Source of the DNA: Heterobasidion occidentale
Taxonomy: Eukaryota; Basidiomycota; Agaricomycetes; Russulales; Bondarzewiaceae
Length of the DNA: 64,000 nucleotides
Assembly: GCA_039111635.1 (NCBI GenBank)
Contig: JBCAQO010000001.1
Coordinates: forward strand, 1,364,001 to 1,428,000
Direction: 5' to 3'
In this document: positions 1 to 11,081 of the stretch, piece by piece
Numbering within the stretch: position 1 is the stretch's first letter
Layout of the letters: every line of letters begins with the position of its first letter
Notes under the pieces: generated by a model
The model's database searches: none
What the model saw: the letters and a program-made list of their open reading frames with translations, nothing else
What the model was told of the DNA's origin: nothing
Made by a program: the position numbers and the translations under genes

Positions 1-2059
1 GTCGACGCGAAGGAGCACGCGGGCAGCCTGAGGATAGAACGCGTAAGTGAGTACACGTTACATGTGGCACAAGTATGAAGCTATCACAAACCTCGATAGC
101 CGTTTTAAATGTCTGGATCTAGATAGATGGCGAGATCGTTTAGTAGCTATTGAATACAGAACAACGACGAGACATACCTTTACGCTCGCCGACTCGTACA
201 AACCGTACGTCTTCATGTCAACGATCTTTCCAGTATCGCCGTTAATGCCCCACGAATGCTCGCCATTCGCGTGCTTCGCCTACGGAGAAAACATATGTCA
301 AAAACGTATTTTGGTCGGAGCACAAAAGGTCAACTCACCCTCAACTCGGTAAGGACCCGGATCACGTTTCCACCGCTGTTCTGGATGAGCGTCCGGGGGA
401 TGACCTCCATCGCATCGGCGACAGCGCGGAAGGGGCCTGCCTCGACACCGGGAACGCTGCGCGCGTGCGCGTGCAACCCAACGGACACGGCCATCTCGGT
501 CGCACCTCCACCTGGGATCAGCGTCGGGTTGAAGAACACGTTGCGCGCGACGGACATCGCATCAGCGAGATTGCGGTCAATCTCGTTGAGGACATCCTTC
601 GAAGGCCCACGGAGAAGGATCGTGCAGGCTTTTGGTGTCTCGCACTCAGTGAGGAAGGTAAAGTATCTGGGCGGAGTCGGGTCAGAGATGGCGAGGCCAC
701 AACGAGGAGCGAAAACGCACTCGTCGCCCAGTTTTTCGATGTTGAACAGGCCACATTTTGTTCCGACGTCGGCCTCACGAAGGTCTTCGACGCGGTTGAC
801 GATCGTGGCGCCCACAGCGCGAGCAATACGATTGTTGTCTGACTTGCGCACACGTCGGAGGGCCGAGACGTTGGCCTTGGCAAGGAAATACTGCGCGTAG
901 TCTGTGTACCAACATGAGCGAAGGGAATCGGAGCAGACGAGGTTTGCATACCAGAAACACCCTTCTCGGTAATGACAAGGTCGGGCTTGAATTCCAAGAT
1001 GCGATCGACCAACCCCTTGACCTGCTCCTCCTCGATCTGATTGATCCGCGCGTAGTCCGCCTCCTTCGAGATCTCGATGTTCGTCTGACTCTCACCCTTC
1101 TTGTACTCCAACGGGCAGTCGAGCAGGATGATACGCGGGTTCTGGATCCGCCGACGCATCTGCGGGTGTGTGATGTCCTTGTTGAGCATGACACCGTTCA
1201 AAACGCGGCTCTGTTCGATCTCCCCTCCAGGGACCTTCTCCACGCGGGCATAACGCTTGATGTCGACCGTGCGAATCCCGTTCTCTTCAGACGAGACGGT
1301 GCGGACGGCTTGCAGCGCGAGGCGACACATGAGCTCGGACCAGCGGATGACGAATTTCGTTCCGATGGAAGTTTTGATGAGGGAGAGCATCTGCTCATCG
1401 TCGGAAGTGTCGATGGGGATGGAAATACGCTGCACGATGTCGAGGGCGGTCTGAAGCGCCTTGTTGTAGGCGGCGATGATCACCACGGGGTGGATGTCGC
1501 GTTGGAGTTGAGAGAGCGACTGTGCGAGGATCTCGCCCGCTGGAGGGGGCCGTCAAAAAAGTGTCGACGCGGTATAAAACGCGAACGCACCGAGGACAAT
1601 GACACTCGTCGTTCCGTCGCCGCACTCCTCATCCTGCGTCCGACTCAGCTCAATCATATTCTTCGCAGCAGGATGCGCGACTTCGATTTCACGGAGAATG
1701 GCGTTCCCGTCGTTGGTCAACCTGCCCAAACTCGCGGTGAGTATTGGAGACGGCAGGCGGAGAAATGGGACGCACAGGATACCGCCCATTGGATCCAAGA
1801 TCATCTTGAGCATGGCCTTTGGACCCAGACATGTCCGGATGACATCTGCGACAGTCTATGGATGCAAAAGCGGGTGAATGCAGTTATTTGGGCCCCGAGA
1901 AAGAGTATAACCTTTGCAGCAGTGATATTGGAGATCTGCGCCTTCCGCCCCGACTGCCTCTCCGGGGCGGTGTCTACACGATGTATTTAGCAGAGAACGA
2001 GGACCACTAATATGAAGCTCACTCATAACAAAAACTGGTGTCTGTCCGCCTGCCTGCAT
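1..2059 (-). CDS. CCT3: T-complex protein 1 subunit gamma (CCT3), C-terminus cut by window edge
   Basis: Cytosolic group II chaperonin subunit; the TRiC/CCT ring folds actin, tubulin and other proteins using ATP. The protein starts with [13 protein letters not shown] at 2059, followed by an intron and then [13 protein letters not shown]. After a second intron comes the family block [20 protein letters not shown] (about 1750-1830). The ATP-site block [12 protein letters not shown] lies near 1600. The long central exon carries [20 protein letters not shown] and the C-terminal equatorial block has [13 protein letters not shown]. Small exons then read [18 protein letters not shown] and AARVLLRVD, after which the gene runs off base 1, so only roughly the last 10-30 residues are missing. 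Subunit gamma is chosen over other CCT subunits because of the N-terminal QTPVFVMN and the WGI.G..GKIVDM segment. Exon order is clear; some small-exon edges are by eye. Confidence 0.95.
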
Positions 2060-2316
2060 CTTGATTTTACTGGAAAGTCGTGAACGGAATGGAGGCTAGG
2101 ATTGGCAGGAACTCAAACGGGATTGGTGACGAATTGCTGAATAATAATGGATATTGGTACTTTCTGAGGATTCTCAGTGCAACCCGCTACAAAGGGCTCG
2201 AATGTGGCCTCATTCTGCGTATGCATCCGGATGTCGCCCTTTCAGTACATATGGGACGAAGACTTTCTAGTTCTAGGTCAAAGTCTCTCAGCTTTCATTG
2301 GCTAACCGAGTTCAAT

Positions 2317-2399
2317 GCCCGCCTAGCTCAATCGGATAGAGCGTCAGACTCTTACAGGCGGGTATCTGAAGGCTGCGAGTTCGACCCTCGCGGTGGGCT
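2317..2399 (+). tRNA. tRNA-Lys(CTT) with a 9-nt intron
   Basis: A full cloverleaf can be drawn. The acceptor arm is GCCCGCC with GGTGGGC (one G-T pair), the D stem GCTC/GAGC, the anticodon stem TCAGA/TCTGA, the variable loop AGGCT and the T stem GCGAG/CTCGC around TTCGACC. The anticodon loop is CTCTTA plus A, giving anticodon CTT. Nine extra bases (CAGGCGGGT) sit after position 37, the normal place for a eukaryotic tRNA intron. Runs of T follow from 2403, as expected for RNA polymerase III termination. CCA is not encoded. Confidence 0.93.
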
Positions 2400-2576
2400 A
2401 GTCAATTTTGATTTTTGTGTCTGATCTGACTCGCGAAGCCGTCCTCGTATACATACTCACAATCGCATGTCTGCTATTTCAGCGCCTTCAGCGCGAGAGG
2501 GTCGTCACCCTATCATCAAATCATGGCACTGAGGGTGCACGCCCACCACTAGACCAGCAAAATACGCCAAGCAAAA

Positions 2577-2577
<1 letters not shown>

Positions 2578-2607
<30 letters not shown>
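2578..2607 (+). repeat. (ACG)10 microsatellite
   Basis: Ten perfect ACG triplets, downstream of the Ima1 stop codon on the minus strand. It creates long arginine-rich open frames that are not genes. Confidence 0.95.
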
Positions 2608-2610
<3 letters not shown>

Positions 2611-2668
2611 ATACAGCCGCCATCTCACAGCAAAGACAGCATGGAGCCCGATGTACACTCTACCCTCG

Positions 2669-3030
2669 CTACAGCTCCCCACCAGCGCTGCGCAGGATCG
2701 ACGCCACCCCCAGCGCGTCCCGCAGCCCGCGCCACCACGCGACATACGCGATGCCCGCGAGCAGTGCAACCGACACTGCGCCCACCGCCCACCACCACCA
2801 CCACCACCACCTGCGCGCGCGCTCGTCCCCAGCGCGCCGCGCCGCGGCCGACCCAGGCGCCCCGCTCTGCTCCGCGATCTTCGTGCGCGCGAAGAGGGTC
2901 TCGAGGCCCGTGGCCTGGTCGCCGTTGCGCTGCGCCGAGGGGAGGCGCGCGGCGGATTTGTGGGGGAGGATGTGGGAGACCAGTCCATGGCGTCAGGGTC
3001 GGGTTCGGCTTGCGCGCGAGCGCCAACGAT

Positions 3031-3061
<31 letters not shown>

Positions 3062-4722
3062 GCGACGCTACTGATCGATGTGATGGCAGCGTTGGCGGGC
3101 GGGTGAGAGGAGGGGTTGAGGAGGGAGGGAAGCCCGAAGACGGGGCTTGGATGGTGGATCTCAGGCGCGGCGGTGAGCGTCAGGCTTCCGCTCCGTGGCA
3201 GGAGATCAGGTATTGGCGGGGGCGGTGGGGCCGGGCCGTGACTGGGGTCATGGAGCGCGAGCGAGTCGTGGTGTCGATCAGGCGGACGGCGGGAGGCTGG
3301 TTGAGGCGGAGGACGACGAACGAGATCGCTGCGACCTGCGTGCACGGAACAATTTATATTTTTCACGGAACGGTCGAGGAAGAAGAGCGTTGAGTGTGAC
3401 TGCAGCGGAGCCGAGGACGGAGGAGGCGGGACGCACGAGCAGCTCGAGGAAGAGCGAGATTCCGAAGAATATTCGACTTCGCGTGGATGGCAGGGAGGTC
3501 AAGAGATCCAGGACGTCCCACGCCGGCCGATGATGTGCCGAGGCGACGAAGCACGCCGCGAGCATGCGAGAGAACCAAGCGAACATCTGCAACGACTTGA
3601 ACGGGCCGCCGCGTCGTCAGTCTCGAAGAACCGCAAAGGAGGCAGGAGGGCGCGCGCGCTCACAGCGTATTGGAGTTTACCTCGTACACGCACTTTCCGG
3701 CCTTGCAGCTGGGCTTGCCGCAGAGAGGCCCACGTCGGATCCCAGGCGGTCCAGAGTACAGATACAAAGATATAAACAGGCATATACGGAATCGCAGCGT
3801 CAAATGTAGAGGGTGGACGATGTCCGAACGCGCCTGGAGTAGGCGCACCTATGAGCCCTCAAACGTCACAAGCGGCATGAAACTACGCACCTGCGAGATC
3901 ACCCAGAAGCACCGCGCCCAGCGTCGCTATACACAGCGTGCCACGGACGCGCCACCAGCGGAGCTCGCGCTCGAGCGCGCGGCGGTTGACGCTCGACAGC
4001 ACGGGGCCGCGCGCGCCGGGTGCGCCGAGGGGCGCGGGGACCGCGGGGGAGCGGCTCGAGTTGCGCAGCCAGCGGCCGAGGGCGTCGGAGCGGGCCATGC
4101 CGTCCTTTTTGCGGATCTGCTCCTCGACGGGCGCAGCGCAGTTGGCGCAGACGGGCGGGTAGCGCGCGTGCACGGAGGCCTTGTAGGCGTCGTACGAGGC
4201 GAGGCGGCGGTCGTAGTCGGGGCCCTGTGTGCGCGCGCGCGGGAGGGCGAGGGGTCGATGGAGCGAGGTCAGGACGTTTGGGTGTGGGATGGATGGGGGA
4301 CGGGGAACTCACGTCGGAGGAGGGGAGGTAGCTGGAGAGGAGCTGCACGATCAGGCGCTGGTTCGACTGGCAGACGTCGCAGAAGGGCGCGGGCCCAAAC
4401 GTGCTCAAGAACCTGTCCTTCCTAGGAGAAGCTGCACGCGCTCAGCACAACGCGCTCCCGACCCGACCGCCGGAGGGGCCCCGAGGAAAGCACCACGGCC
4501 TCGCTAAAGAAAAGACGCACCTCGTTTAGCGAACGACTTTCGGTTCAGGCTCTCGTCGTGCATCGCGGGCTCGTCCGACATGATGTCGCCGCGCGCGTCG
4601 TAGCGGTTCCAGCACGCGCACTGCGGGCAGACGAACGAGCGCGGGTTCTGCGGGGGCGGGTCGAGGGCCGACTGGCAGAAGAAGCAGGAGACGCGGGTCG
4701 CGCGGCGCAGGAGGGGCGCCAT
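2669..4722 (-). CDS. Ima1-type inner nuclear membrane protein (NET5/SAMP1/TMEM201 family)
   Basis: Integral inner-nuclear-membrane protein; relatives couple the nuclear envelope and heterochromatin to the cytoskeleton. The N-terminal Ima1 zinc-binding domain is well preserved. MAPLLRRATRVSCFFCQ starts at 4722 and is followed by FVCPQCACWNRYDARGDI, then PAPFCDVCQSNQRLIVQLLS and YPPVCANCAAPVEEQIRKKD, giving four CxxC pairs. A membrane segment, TLCIATLGAVLLGDLAG, lies near 3900. The C-terminal part has an Asp-10 run, the short motif AMDWSPT, then GLETLFARTKIAEQ, six tryptophans and a last hydrophobic helix (AVGAVSVALLAGIAYVAWW) before the stop at 2669. The AMDWSPT and GLETLF parts are in different frames with no usable intron between them; one extra base in the G5 run at 2962-2966 would join them. 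The middle exons are less certain. Confidence 0.82.
2789..2806 (-). repeat. (TGG)6 run encoding six tryptophans in Ima1
   Basis: On the plus strand this is six CCA triplets. Read in the frame of the Ima1 C-terminus it gives RRWWWWWWAVGAV, at the edge of the last predicted membrane helix. Confidence 0.75.
3031..3060 (-). repeat. (GAC)10 run encoding poly-aspartate in Ima1
   Basis: Ten GTC triplets on the plus strand give ten Asp residues just before the AMDWSPT motif of the Ima1 gene. Confidence 0.85.
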
Positions 4723-5578
4723 CCGGTCTGTTCGTTTTCGTGTTTTCGCGGCGTCGGGAGACGGAGCAGAGATAGTGGCTGGGGGCGCGGAACACAGAAA
4801 GGACTGAGTCGAGACAAGTCGCCGCACAGGGCCACTGCGGCACGCGCGGTTCCGGACGCGCGTGCCACTCGTGCACGATCACTCACAGCAGTCGATGACG
4901 GCAGGCAGCGCACTCTCACTTGCAACGTTCACGCTCGATCCGCCAAAAAGGGTGGGTGCCCGCCTTCGAAACCTACAATGCTGTCTTCGCAGGGGTATAG
5001 AAAAATGCTCTACTGTACACGGCCCGATATAACATGCGATAAATTTCCATAAATAAGGCTGCCCGACCGACGACCGTGCGAGAACGGCTGGACGGCACGG
5101 CGGGGTGCTGAACGGGCGCGCAGGGGAGAGGGACGCGGGGGGAGACGAAGAGAGGAGAGAGGAGAGAGAGGAGAGAAGGGATCGGATGATGCCTGGCGCG
5201 CGCGAGCGCGAACGGCTCATCGAGCAGGGAAGGAGGGAGGGAGGGCGCCGTCCGCGCGGTGGGGTAGTAGGTGGTATGCTATGTACTTTCAACGAAGGAC
5301 TAGGGTGGGTAGGTCAGATGAACGAGCGCGGCAGAAATAAAACGTGTGGCGTAGGGTAAGCGTGTGAGTGTGGCAAGTGTGGCAACATCGACATCAGCAT
5401 CGACAAAGGAGAGAACGACAGGTGGACGGGTGGGTCAGCGGAGAATGTGCTGTGGGGTAGGTGGCCAGGGTGCAGAGGGGGCGGGCGATGGGGCCAGGAC
5501 GCCGCGCGCTGTGGGTTCCGAAAGAGTGATCCGATGCTAGGGGATCACAAAGGCGTCGATATCATCCGATGGCGGCGT
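4723..5578. other. Intergenic, Ima1 promoter side and SKN1 copy A 3' side
   Basis: I see no supported gene here. The stretch holds the upstream region of Ima1 and the 3' flank of the first SKN1 copy. A purine tract of repeated GAGAG units lies at about 5143-5180. Open frames here are Arg/Ser/Pro-rich and do not look coding. Confidence 0.6.
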
Positions 5579-7920
5579 TCAGCATTGGCCCAAGAACGAG
5601 CTCTTCGGGACCGGCTGGCCGAAATCGTCCGTCCACGTCGTGTAGTTCGGATTTGTATATGCGTCGATGAACCTGTCTCCGGCCATCAGCATCCCGCATC
5701 CGCGACAAGGAAAACGCCTCGAGACGAAGGGGGGAAGGGGAAGGGGGCAACGCACTGATTGATATACGCCTGCGTCGGGAAGTCCTCCGGGTCGCACCCG
5801 ACGTTGATCGCGTCCGGCTTTTGGTACACGCGAATATAGTCGATCTTCATGGTCGACGGGAACGTCAGGTGGTCGAGGTCGACATACCCGAACGCGGTCG
5901 ACATCCCGAGATTGACGAGGACGTACTGTCCACCCACCACACGGCAATATAACCAGCACTCAGCACTCGCGCCGGCGGTGAGCGGAAAGCAACGCGGGCT
6001 AGGCTCACCAGAGGTTCCTGCGGGATCGGGCGCGCGCCGATCTCGGTATGGTTATCGGCGGCCATGCCAGCGGACTCGAGCGTCCACGCGGTCTTGTTGT
6101 CCGAGATCCAAGTGATATACTTTGCGATTTCGAATCAAAAAAAACACCAGGTGCTCGTATCAGAATATGCCCGAAACGTACTGCATCGTCAAAACCTGTT
6201 TGGGAGACAAGATATCTGAGCACTGCGATGCGATGCCACGCGCCGTCGGAGAAAGACGCGACGTACCTGGCTTGTACTCGATCCCGTACACAGACGAACA
6301 CCCAGTGCCAAGCTCGTAACAGTCCTGGTCTGCGACATCAGAAGGGGAAGACCAAACACCACGACAGACACGGGAACTCTATCAGCGGCGTTCTAGAACC
6401 GCATACACACATGCGGGGGATCTTACTTGTGATGGTGACCGAGGAAACGGCCTGCTGATACACGCCGCCCTTGTACGAGTTGAGCGTCGTCAGGCTCGGG
6501 TCGGGGATGAGCAGGTTGTCGGTCGTGTTGAACCACGTGTATTCTGCGTTGAACGGCTGCGGGAGGAGAGAGAGGGGGGGGAGATGAGGTGTGGGGTTCG
6601 GATGGAGGACAGCCACGATGCGCGTGGGCTAGAGAGGTCAAAGAGACGTACCGCGAACTGCGCAGACTGCGACACGAAGCCTTGGATACCGGACACCTGC
6701 AAAATCCAGCTCAGCCTTCAGTACCTCGTCTCACGTCGAGCAAGCTCCGGAAACGGATCGCAACGACGGCGAAACCACGCACCTGCGCCTCGAACACGTC
6801 GATCTCAGGCGCTGACCGCCCGACGAAGGTGCCGTCGGCATGGGTCGGGCCGGGGTGCACCTCCCCAGGACAAGTGCAGCGCGAGAGGCGCTGGCCAGGG
6901 AGGTACGAGAGCACGCCGTCGTGTGACTTGTCGCCCTTCTCGGTCGCGGCGAGCGGCTTGCCGTTGAGGGTCTGATTCTTGACCGTGCCGACGTCGCACG
7001 AGTCGTAGGTGTATGGCCACTGCAGGCCTGTATCAGCACAGCAGAGGAAAAAAAAGGGGGATGAGGGACGCACCATGCCGTCCAAGGACCCGCCAAAGCC
7101 TGCGCGGCCGAGGTTGCCCATCGTCCACACGGCAGGCCAGAGCCCGACGACGTTCGACGCGCCCGGCAAGATGACGCTCGCCTCGATCAGCCCACCCGTG
7201 AAACAAAACTTGTTCCAGGTCGAGACCATACCGCCTTCGTAATCCAGCCCGTGGGTCTCTTTCTTCGACAGCGTGATCTGGAGCGAGCCGTCCTTGGTCG
7301 TGACCGCGGCGGGGTCGTACCACTCCATGTTGCCTGTCTGCCAGTAGTGCAGGCTGACGGCCTCCCAGTACGGGTCGTCGCCCGGGTAGAACGTGCGCCC
7401 GTCGGTGTTGAACTCGTCGGAGAAGACGAGCTGGAGGGTGTCGGCTGGGTTATTGAACGAGACGCGTGTCTTGGCGTAGTCGGGGGTCTCGATGTCAATG
7501 AGGCCCCAGTTGCCGGGGATGCTGGGGACCTGTTCGAAGAGGATTTATGAAGGTCGACGAGAGATGACGACGCAACGTACCTGGCCGGTGCCGTTGGTCC
7601 CCCCGACGTTGAACGCGCCCTGGGTGGATTGTGGACGCTTCATAAAGTGCTGCATGATCGGGTAGCCAGCGCTGGAGCACGGATGCGGGTCAGTGCACGC
7701 CCGGCAGAAGCGGAATGAAGAGAGGGTACAAAAGCATCAATATGCCTGCGGCTAGGATAAGGAGGCAGCCGAGGTTTGCGATACCGCGACAGGTGCATAT
7801 TGTGCCGCCCCTGTCGCTCTTTCTGTCGCGTTTTGGATCGGGATTGTGGAGGTGGTCGTCGGGTTCTGGATCATCGGTGTAGCGAAGGCGACCGCCCCAG
7901 GAGGAAGGATCTGGGGGCAA
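5579..7920 (-). CDS. SKN1/KRE6 family beta-glucan synthesis-associated protein, copy A (5' end unresolved)
   Basis: Type II membrane protein of the secretory pathway, related to GH16 glycosidases and needed for cell-wall beta-1,6-glucan in yeasts. The first exon I can defend reads PDPSSWGGRLRY, then [17 protein letters not shown], then the signal-anchor NLGCLLILAAGILMLLYPLF. Later exons give [52 protein letters not shown], the GH16 active-site-like APEIDVFEAQ (two Glu, one Asp present) and TFPSTMKIDYIRVYQ. The last exon reads DDFGQPVPKSSFLGQC, with the stop at 5579. An acceptor directly before FSLPPDPSSWG shows that at least one more 5' exon exists, but I could not fix the start between 7920 and about 8300. 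Introns fall at the same places as in copy B. The exons are clearly more GC-rich than copy B. Confidence 0.88.
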
Positions 7921-8550
7921 GGAGAACTAGAGGGAGGGTGTGAACCACAATACAGCGAGATGTACGAATATGCTTACTTTTTGGGAGATGGAACTGCTCC
8001 TGCCGTGCACGTCATATGGATTGCGCGTGTGCTAGCCACAGGTATGAGCAGAAGACAGGGCGACGGGGAAAGAGAACGCGCACCGTGGACGAGGCGCTGT
8101 CTCTCCAGTGGGACGCGGGGCCCTGTGCAAAGGCAGCCCTGACGTGCTCGCGATGGCTGGATCTGCTGGCGGGGCGAATGGAGGAGGTGGGGCTGGGCGG
8201 GGGGAGGGGATGGTACTGGGGGGCGGGGGATTACCTGAATACATTAATGGAGTCGGGGATGAAGGAGCGTGGGGGCGTGCTTGAGGGCACGAAAAGGACA
8301 AAGAGAAGTCAGGGAAAGGGCATCAACGAGGCTGGCAGGCGTAGTACTGTAGCGGTGGACGACTGCTACCCCGGCCAGCCGTCGCCGCCAGATGTAATTC
8401 GTGCGTCTTCGTCCGACGCGTCCGCCTCGAGTCCATAAATAGCCTAGCCATCGCACCGGCGCACCGGCCGCGTTCGCGTTCCTCTTTTCATCGCACAAAT
8501 TCACCGAAACGTGAGCTCACCGTGGGTCAGCGACAGAGCAGGGCCACCCC
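7921..8550. other. Divergent region with missing 5' exon(s) of SKN1 copy A
   Basis: This stretch lies between SKN1 copy A and the SNAPC1-like gene, which point away from each other. It must hold the unassigned first exon(s) of copy A and both promoters. No other gene is supported. Confidence 0.5.
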
Positions 8551-9305
8551 ATGTCGCTCACGCCCTCGCCCTCCACCGGCAGGGGCGACCTCATCCTCCA
8601 GCCGTCCTACTTCACCTCCTCCCTCTTCGTGAACCCGTACAGAGCAGACGTGCAGCGCCTCCTCGACCTCTACGCAGCCGAGTACGCCCCACCCGCCCCG
8701 CCCTTCGCGCTCTTCAAACGCGTCTGGAAATCCCAGGGGTGGCTCTGGATGCACCTCAAGGTCTTCGACGACCGCTCCCGCGAGGCTTTCCTGCGCGTCG
8801 CCACCAGGCTCTTCGTCGGTACGTCCCATCGCACCCCATTTCGTCACCCCGCGCTTCTAGCTCCGTCCCATTTGTACAGAACGGCTCGTCGACACCGAGC
8901 CACCCTTCACCCGCGCGGTCGCCCTCTTCGCCCTCTATATATTCTACTCCACCCAGCCGGCCGACGCCTGTCCCGCACTCTACATGCTCCGGCACGTCGA
9001 CATCGCCATGGGTTCGTGGCCCCACCTCTCCTACACGTATGCCGCCTGATCTAATCCCCTGTCAACAGACACCTACACCTCCCTTCTCTCCCTCCCACCG
9101 CTCTCCGTCCCGAGTTCGAGCCACTCGCGCCCTATGTCACACACGTATTGAAAAAGCTCCTCGCCGCGAAGGCGTTCTACATCCTCCCCCTTTCTACTTT
9201 GCACCCCTACAACCCCCGCACCCTCCCACGCGAGATCTTCGTCCCCGACGACCCCTCTCCCGCCCCCTCCGGCGCCTCCACCCCCGCGCCGCGCCCACCC
9301 ACCCT

Positions 9306-9339
<34 letters not shown>

Positions 9340-9986
9340 GCCCTCCAACCCCCCAAAAAGCGCGGCCGCCCCTCCCACGCCGACCGCCTCAAAAAAACCC
9401 GCGACGCCGTCGCCAGCATCGACCGCTGGCTCGAGCGCACCGAACACACCTTCCGCGTGCCCCCAAGCCCCTCCTCGCCCCCCGGCGCCCCACCCACCCT
9501 CTCTCCACCCACGTCCTCCTCTCCAACCCCCCCATCGCCTCGCGCCTCGCCTACCAAACCCGCAAATCCCGCCTCCTCGACGCCCTCGCCGCCCCGCCCC
9601 CCTTCGTCCGCTCCACGTCGACCCCCGCGCGCACACACGGCACAGGCGCAGGTGCAGCCTCCCTCGCGCGCGCGAACCACGCCGTCCTCGCGCGCCTCCG
9701 CCACATCGACGCGCTCGCCGCCGCGCGCGGGCTCGAGGTCGGCGACGCAGGCGGCGAGAGCACGGGCCTCGCGCGCGTCGAGCGCGCCGTCGGCGAGCTC
9801 GCGCGTGCGCTCCCCGATCGGCGCGGCGGCATCCTGGGCCTGCTCGAGGGCGCGGGGATGGACGCTCTCACGGCGGGTGCGCAGCCGGCTGGCGGCGCGG
9901 GCGGGGAGGCGGCGGGCCCGGTGCCGATGGACGTGGACGCGGACGCGGACGTGGATTCAGGGACGCCAGGGGTCCCGTCGACGTGA
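8551..9986 (+). CDS. SNAPC1/SNAP43-like subunit of the snRNA-activating complex
   Basis: Nuclear basal transcription factor for snRNA genes. The N-terminal region matches the SNAP43 pattern: MSLTPSPSTGRG at 8551, then FALFKRVWKSQGWLWMHLKV, REAFLRVATRLFV, an intron, RLVDTEPPFTRAVALFALYI, and QPADACPALYMLRHVDIAM before the next intron. A linker with Thr-Pro repeats and a KKRGRPSHADRLKK AT-hook-like basic stretch follows. The C-terminal part (SNPPIASRLAYQTRKSRLLD, then an Ala-rich helix region, ending GTPGVPST) is in a different frame. No GT-AG intron fits between the two halves; one extra C in the C5 run at 9460-9464 joins them. The assignment rests on the N-terminal domain; the tail is poorly conserved. 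Exons are GC-rich with strong C/G at third positions. Confidence 0.72.
9301..9336 (+). repeat. Hexamer repeat (ACCCCG) encoding Thr-Pro
   Basis: ACCCTG followed by five perfect ACCCCG units, giving a TLTPTPTPTPTP linker in the SNAPC1-like protein. Confidence 0.9.
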
Positions 9987-11081
9987 CCGTCAGCTGTTAG
10001 AGCGACACAGGGACGAACAGGCCCGTCGCCCTGTCGCATGTCTCGGAATATCAACCCTCGACATTGTTATTTCCTCTCGACGTTCTCACGGGACGTCCTC
10101 CATCCAGCAGGCGCCCCTGCCTGCCCGTTCATCCGAACCCCCTCACCTAGTTTTATCGTCCGACTGCACAGCTCCCACATGTCGCGCAGGTATCGGTGTA
10201 TCATCGACCAGTGCTAGCTAACTAAAACTAACCACGCGCTCGCGAGCACGACGACGGCCAGCCACGTCTCAAACCGACATCATCCGGGTAGGCGCGCGTT
10301 CAGGATCAAAAAAAAAGCTAGTCACACGAATAGAAACACGGGGGCCGGAAAACGTAAAGAGGTAATAATAAAAGTAATACGGGACGCGAGGCCGTGGTCG
10401 AATGGTAAAACAACTGTGCGTAGTCCTGCGAGGGGCATGTGTATGGGGTGCGAGAGCGGTCGTGAATGTTAGAAACTGCAAAGGTCCCAAGTCCATCCGA
10501 CCAGAAGGGGAGGTAGGTGAGGATGTTCTGACAGTGGCAAGCGCACACACGCGCGGACGCGCGTGACATGGCTATGTGTATTTCCAAAATCAACATGCAC
10601 AGCGCGCGGCGCCATGGCACAAAAACCGGTGGGTAGTTAGATGCAAAGTTCCTGAAAAGAATAAAAAGGATACGAGAAAGAAAAGGCGCAGGGTGCATCC
10701 CGCCGGTAAAGCCCAACCCGGTGAAATGTGTCCGAACAACTGACTATCGCCTACGGGAGGGAGATGGGAACCTTGGAATGGGGCGCTGCCTCGACAAGAC
10801 CTTGTGAGAGTATGCGCGCGGATATATGGTGTCGGATTGGCGGCTAATAGGCGAGCGCAGACCGAGGGGTGAAAGGAAGAGGGGACTCGAAATAACCATG
10901 GACTCAAGATGAGAATGAGACAAGAGGACCATGGGCGTGGGTAATATATGCAAGGTCAGCGTACAGGCAATTTGTCGGAGTTGGTGTGAAAGACAGGGTC
11001 GATGGGATCTAAAAATGCATGGGAGATACGAGCAAACAGGCAGCCGGACGGGAGAGGATGATATCGAGTGGCAGGGAGAGC
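9987..11081. other. Convergent intergenic region
   Basis: About 1.1 kb between the 3' ends of the SNAPC1-like gene (plus) and SKN1 copy B (minus). Minus-strand open frames at 10.3-11.1 kb are Ser/Leu/Pro/Arg-rich, have no recognisable domain and no splice support. I see no gene; long 3' UTRs or a noncoding RNA are possible. Confidence 0.5.

Noticed and set aside
2408..3393. Long Arg/His/Pro-rich open frames on both strands around the triplet repeats
   Set aside because: They are created by ACG, CCA and GTC repeats and GC-rich sequence; only the minus-strand Ima1 reading has conserved motifs.
9073..10054. Long minus-strand open frames opposite the SNAPC1-like gene
   Set aside because: Gly/Arg-rich or Ala/Ser/Pro-rich shadows of GC-rich codons; no start, splice or domain support.
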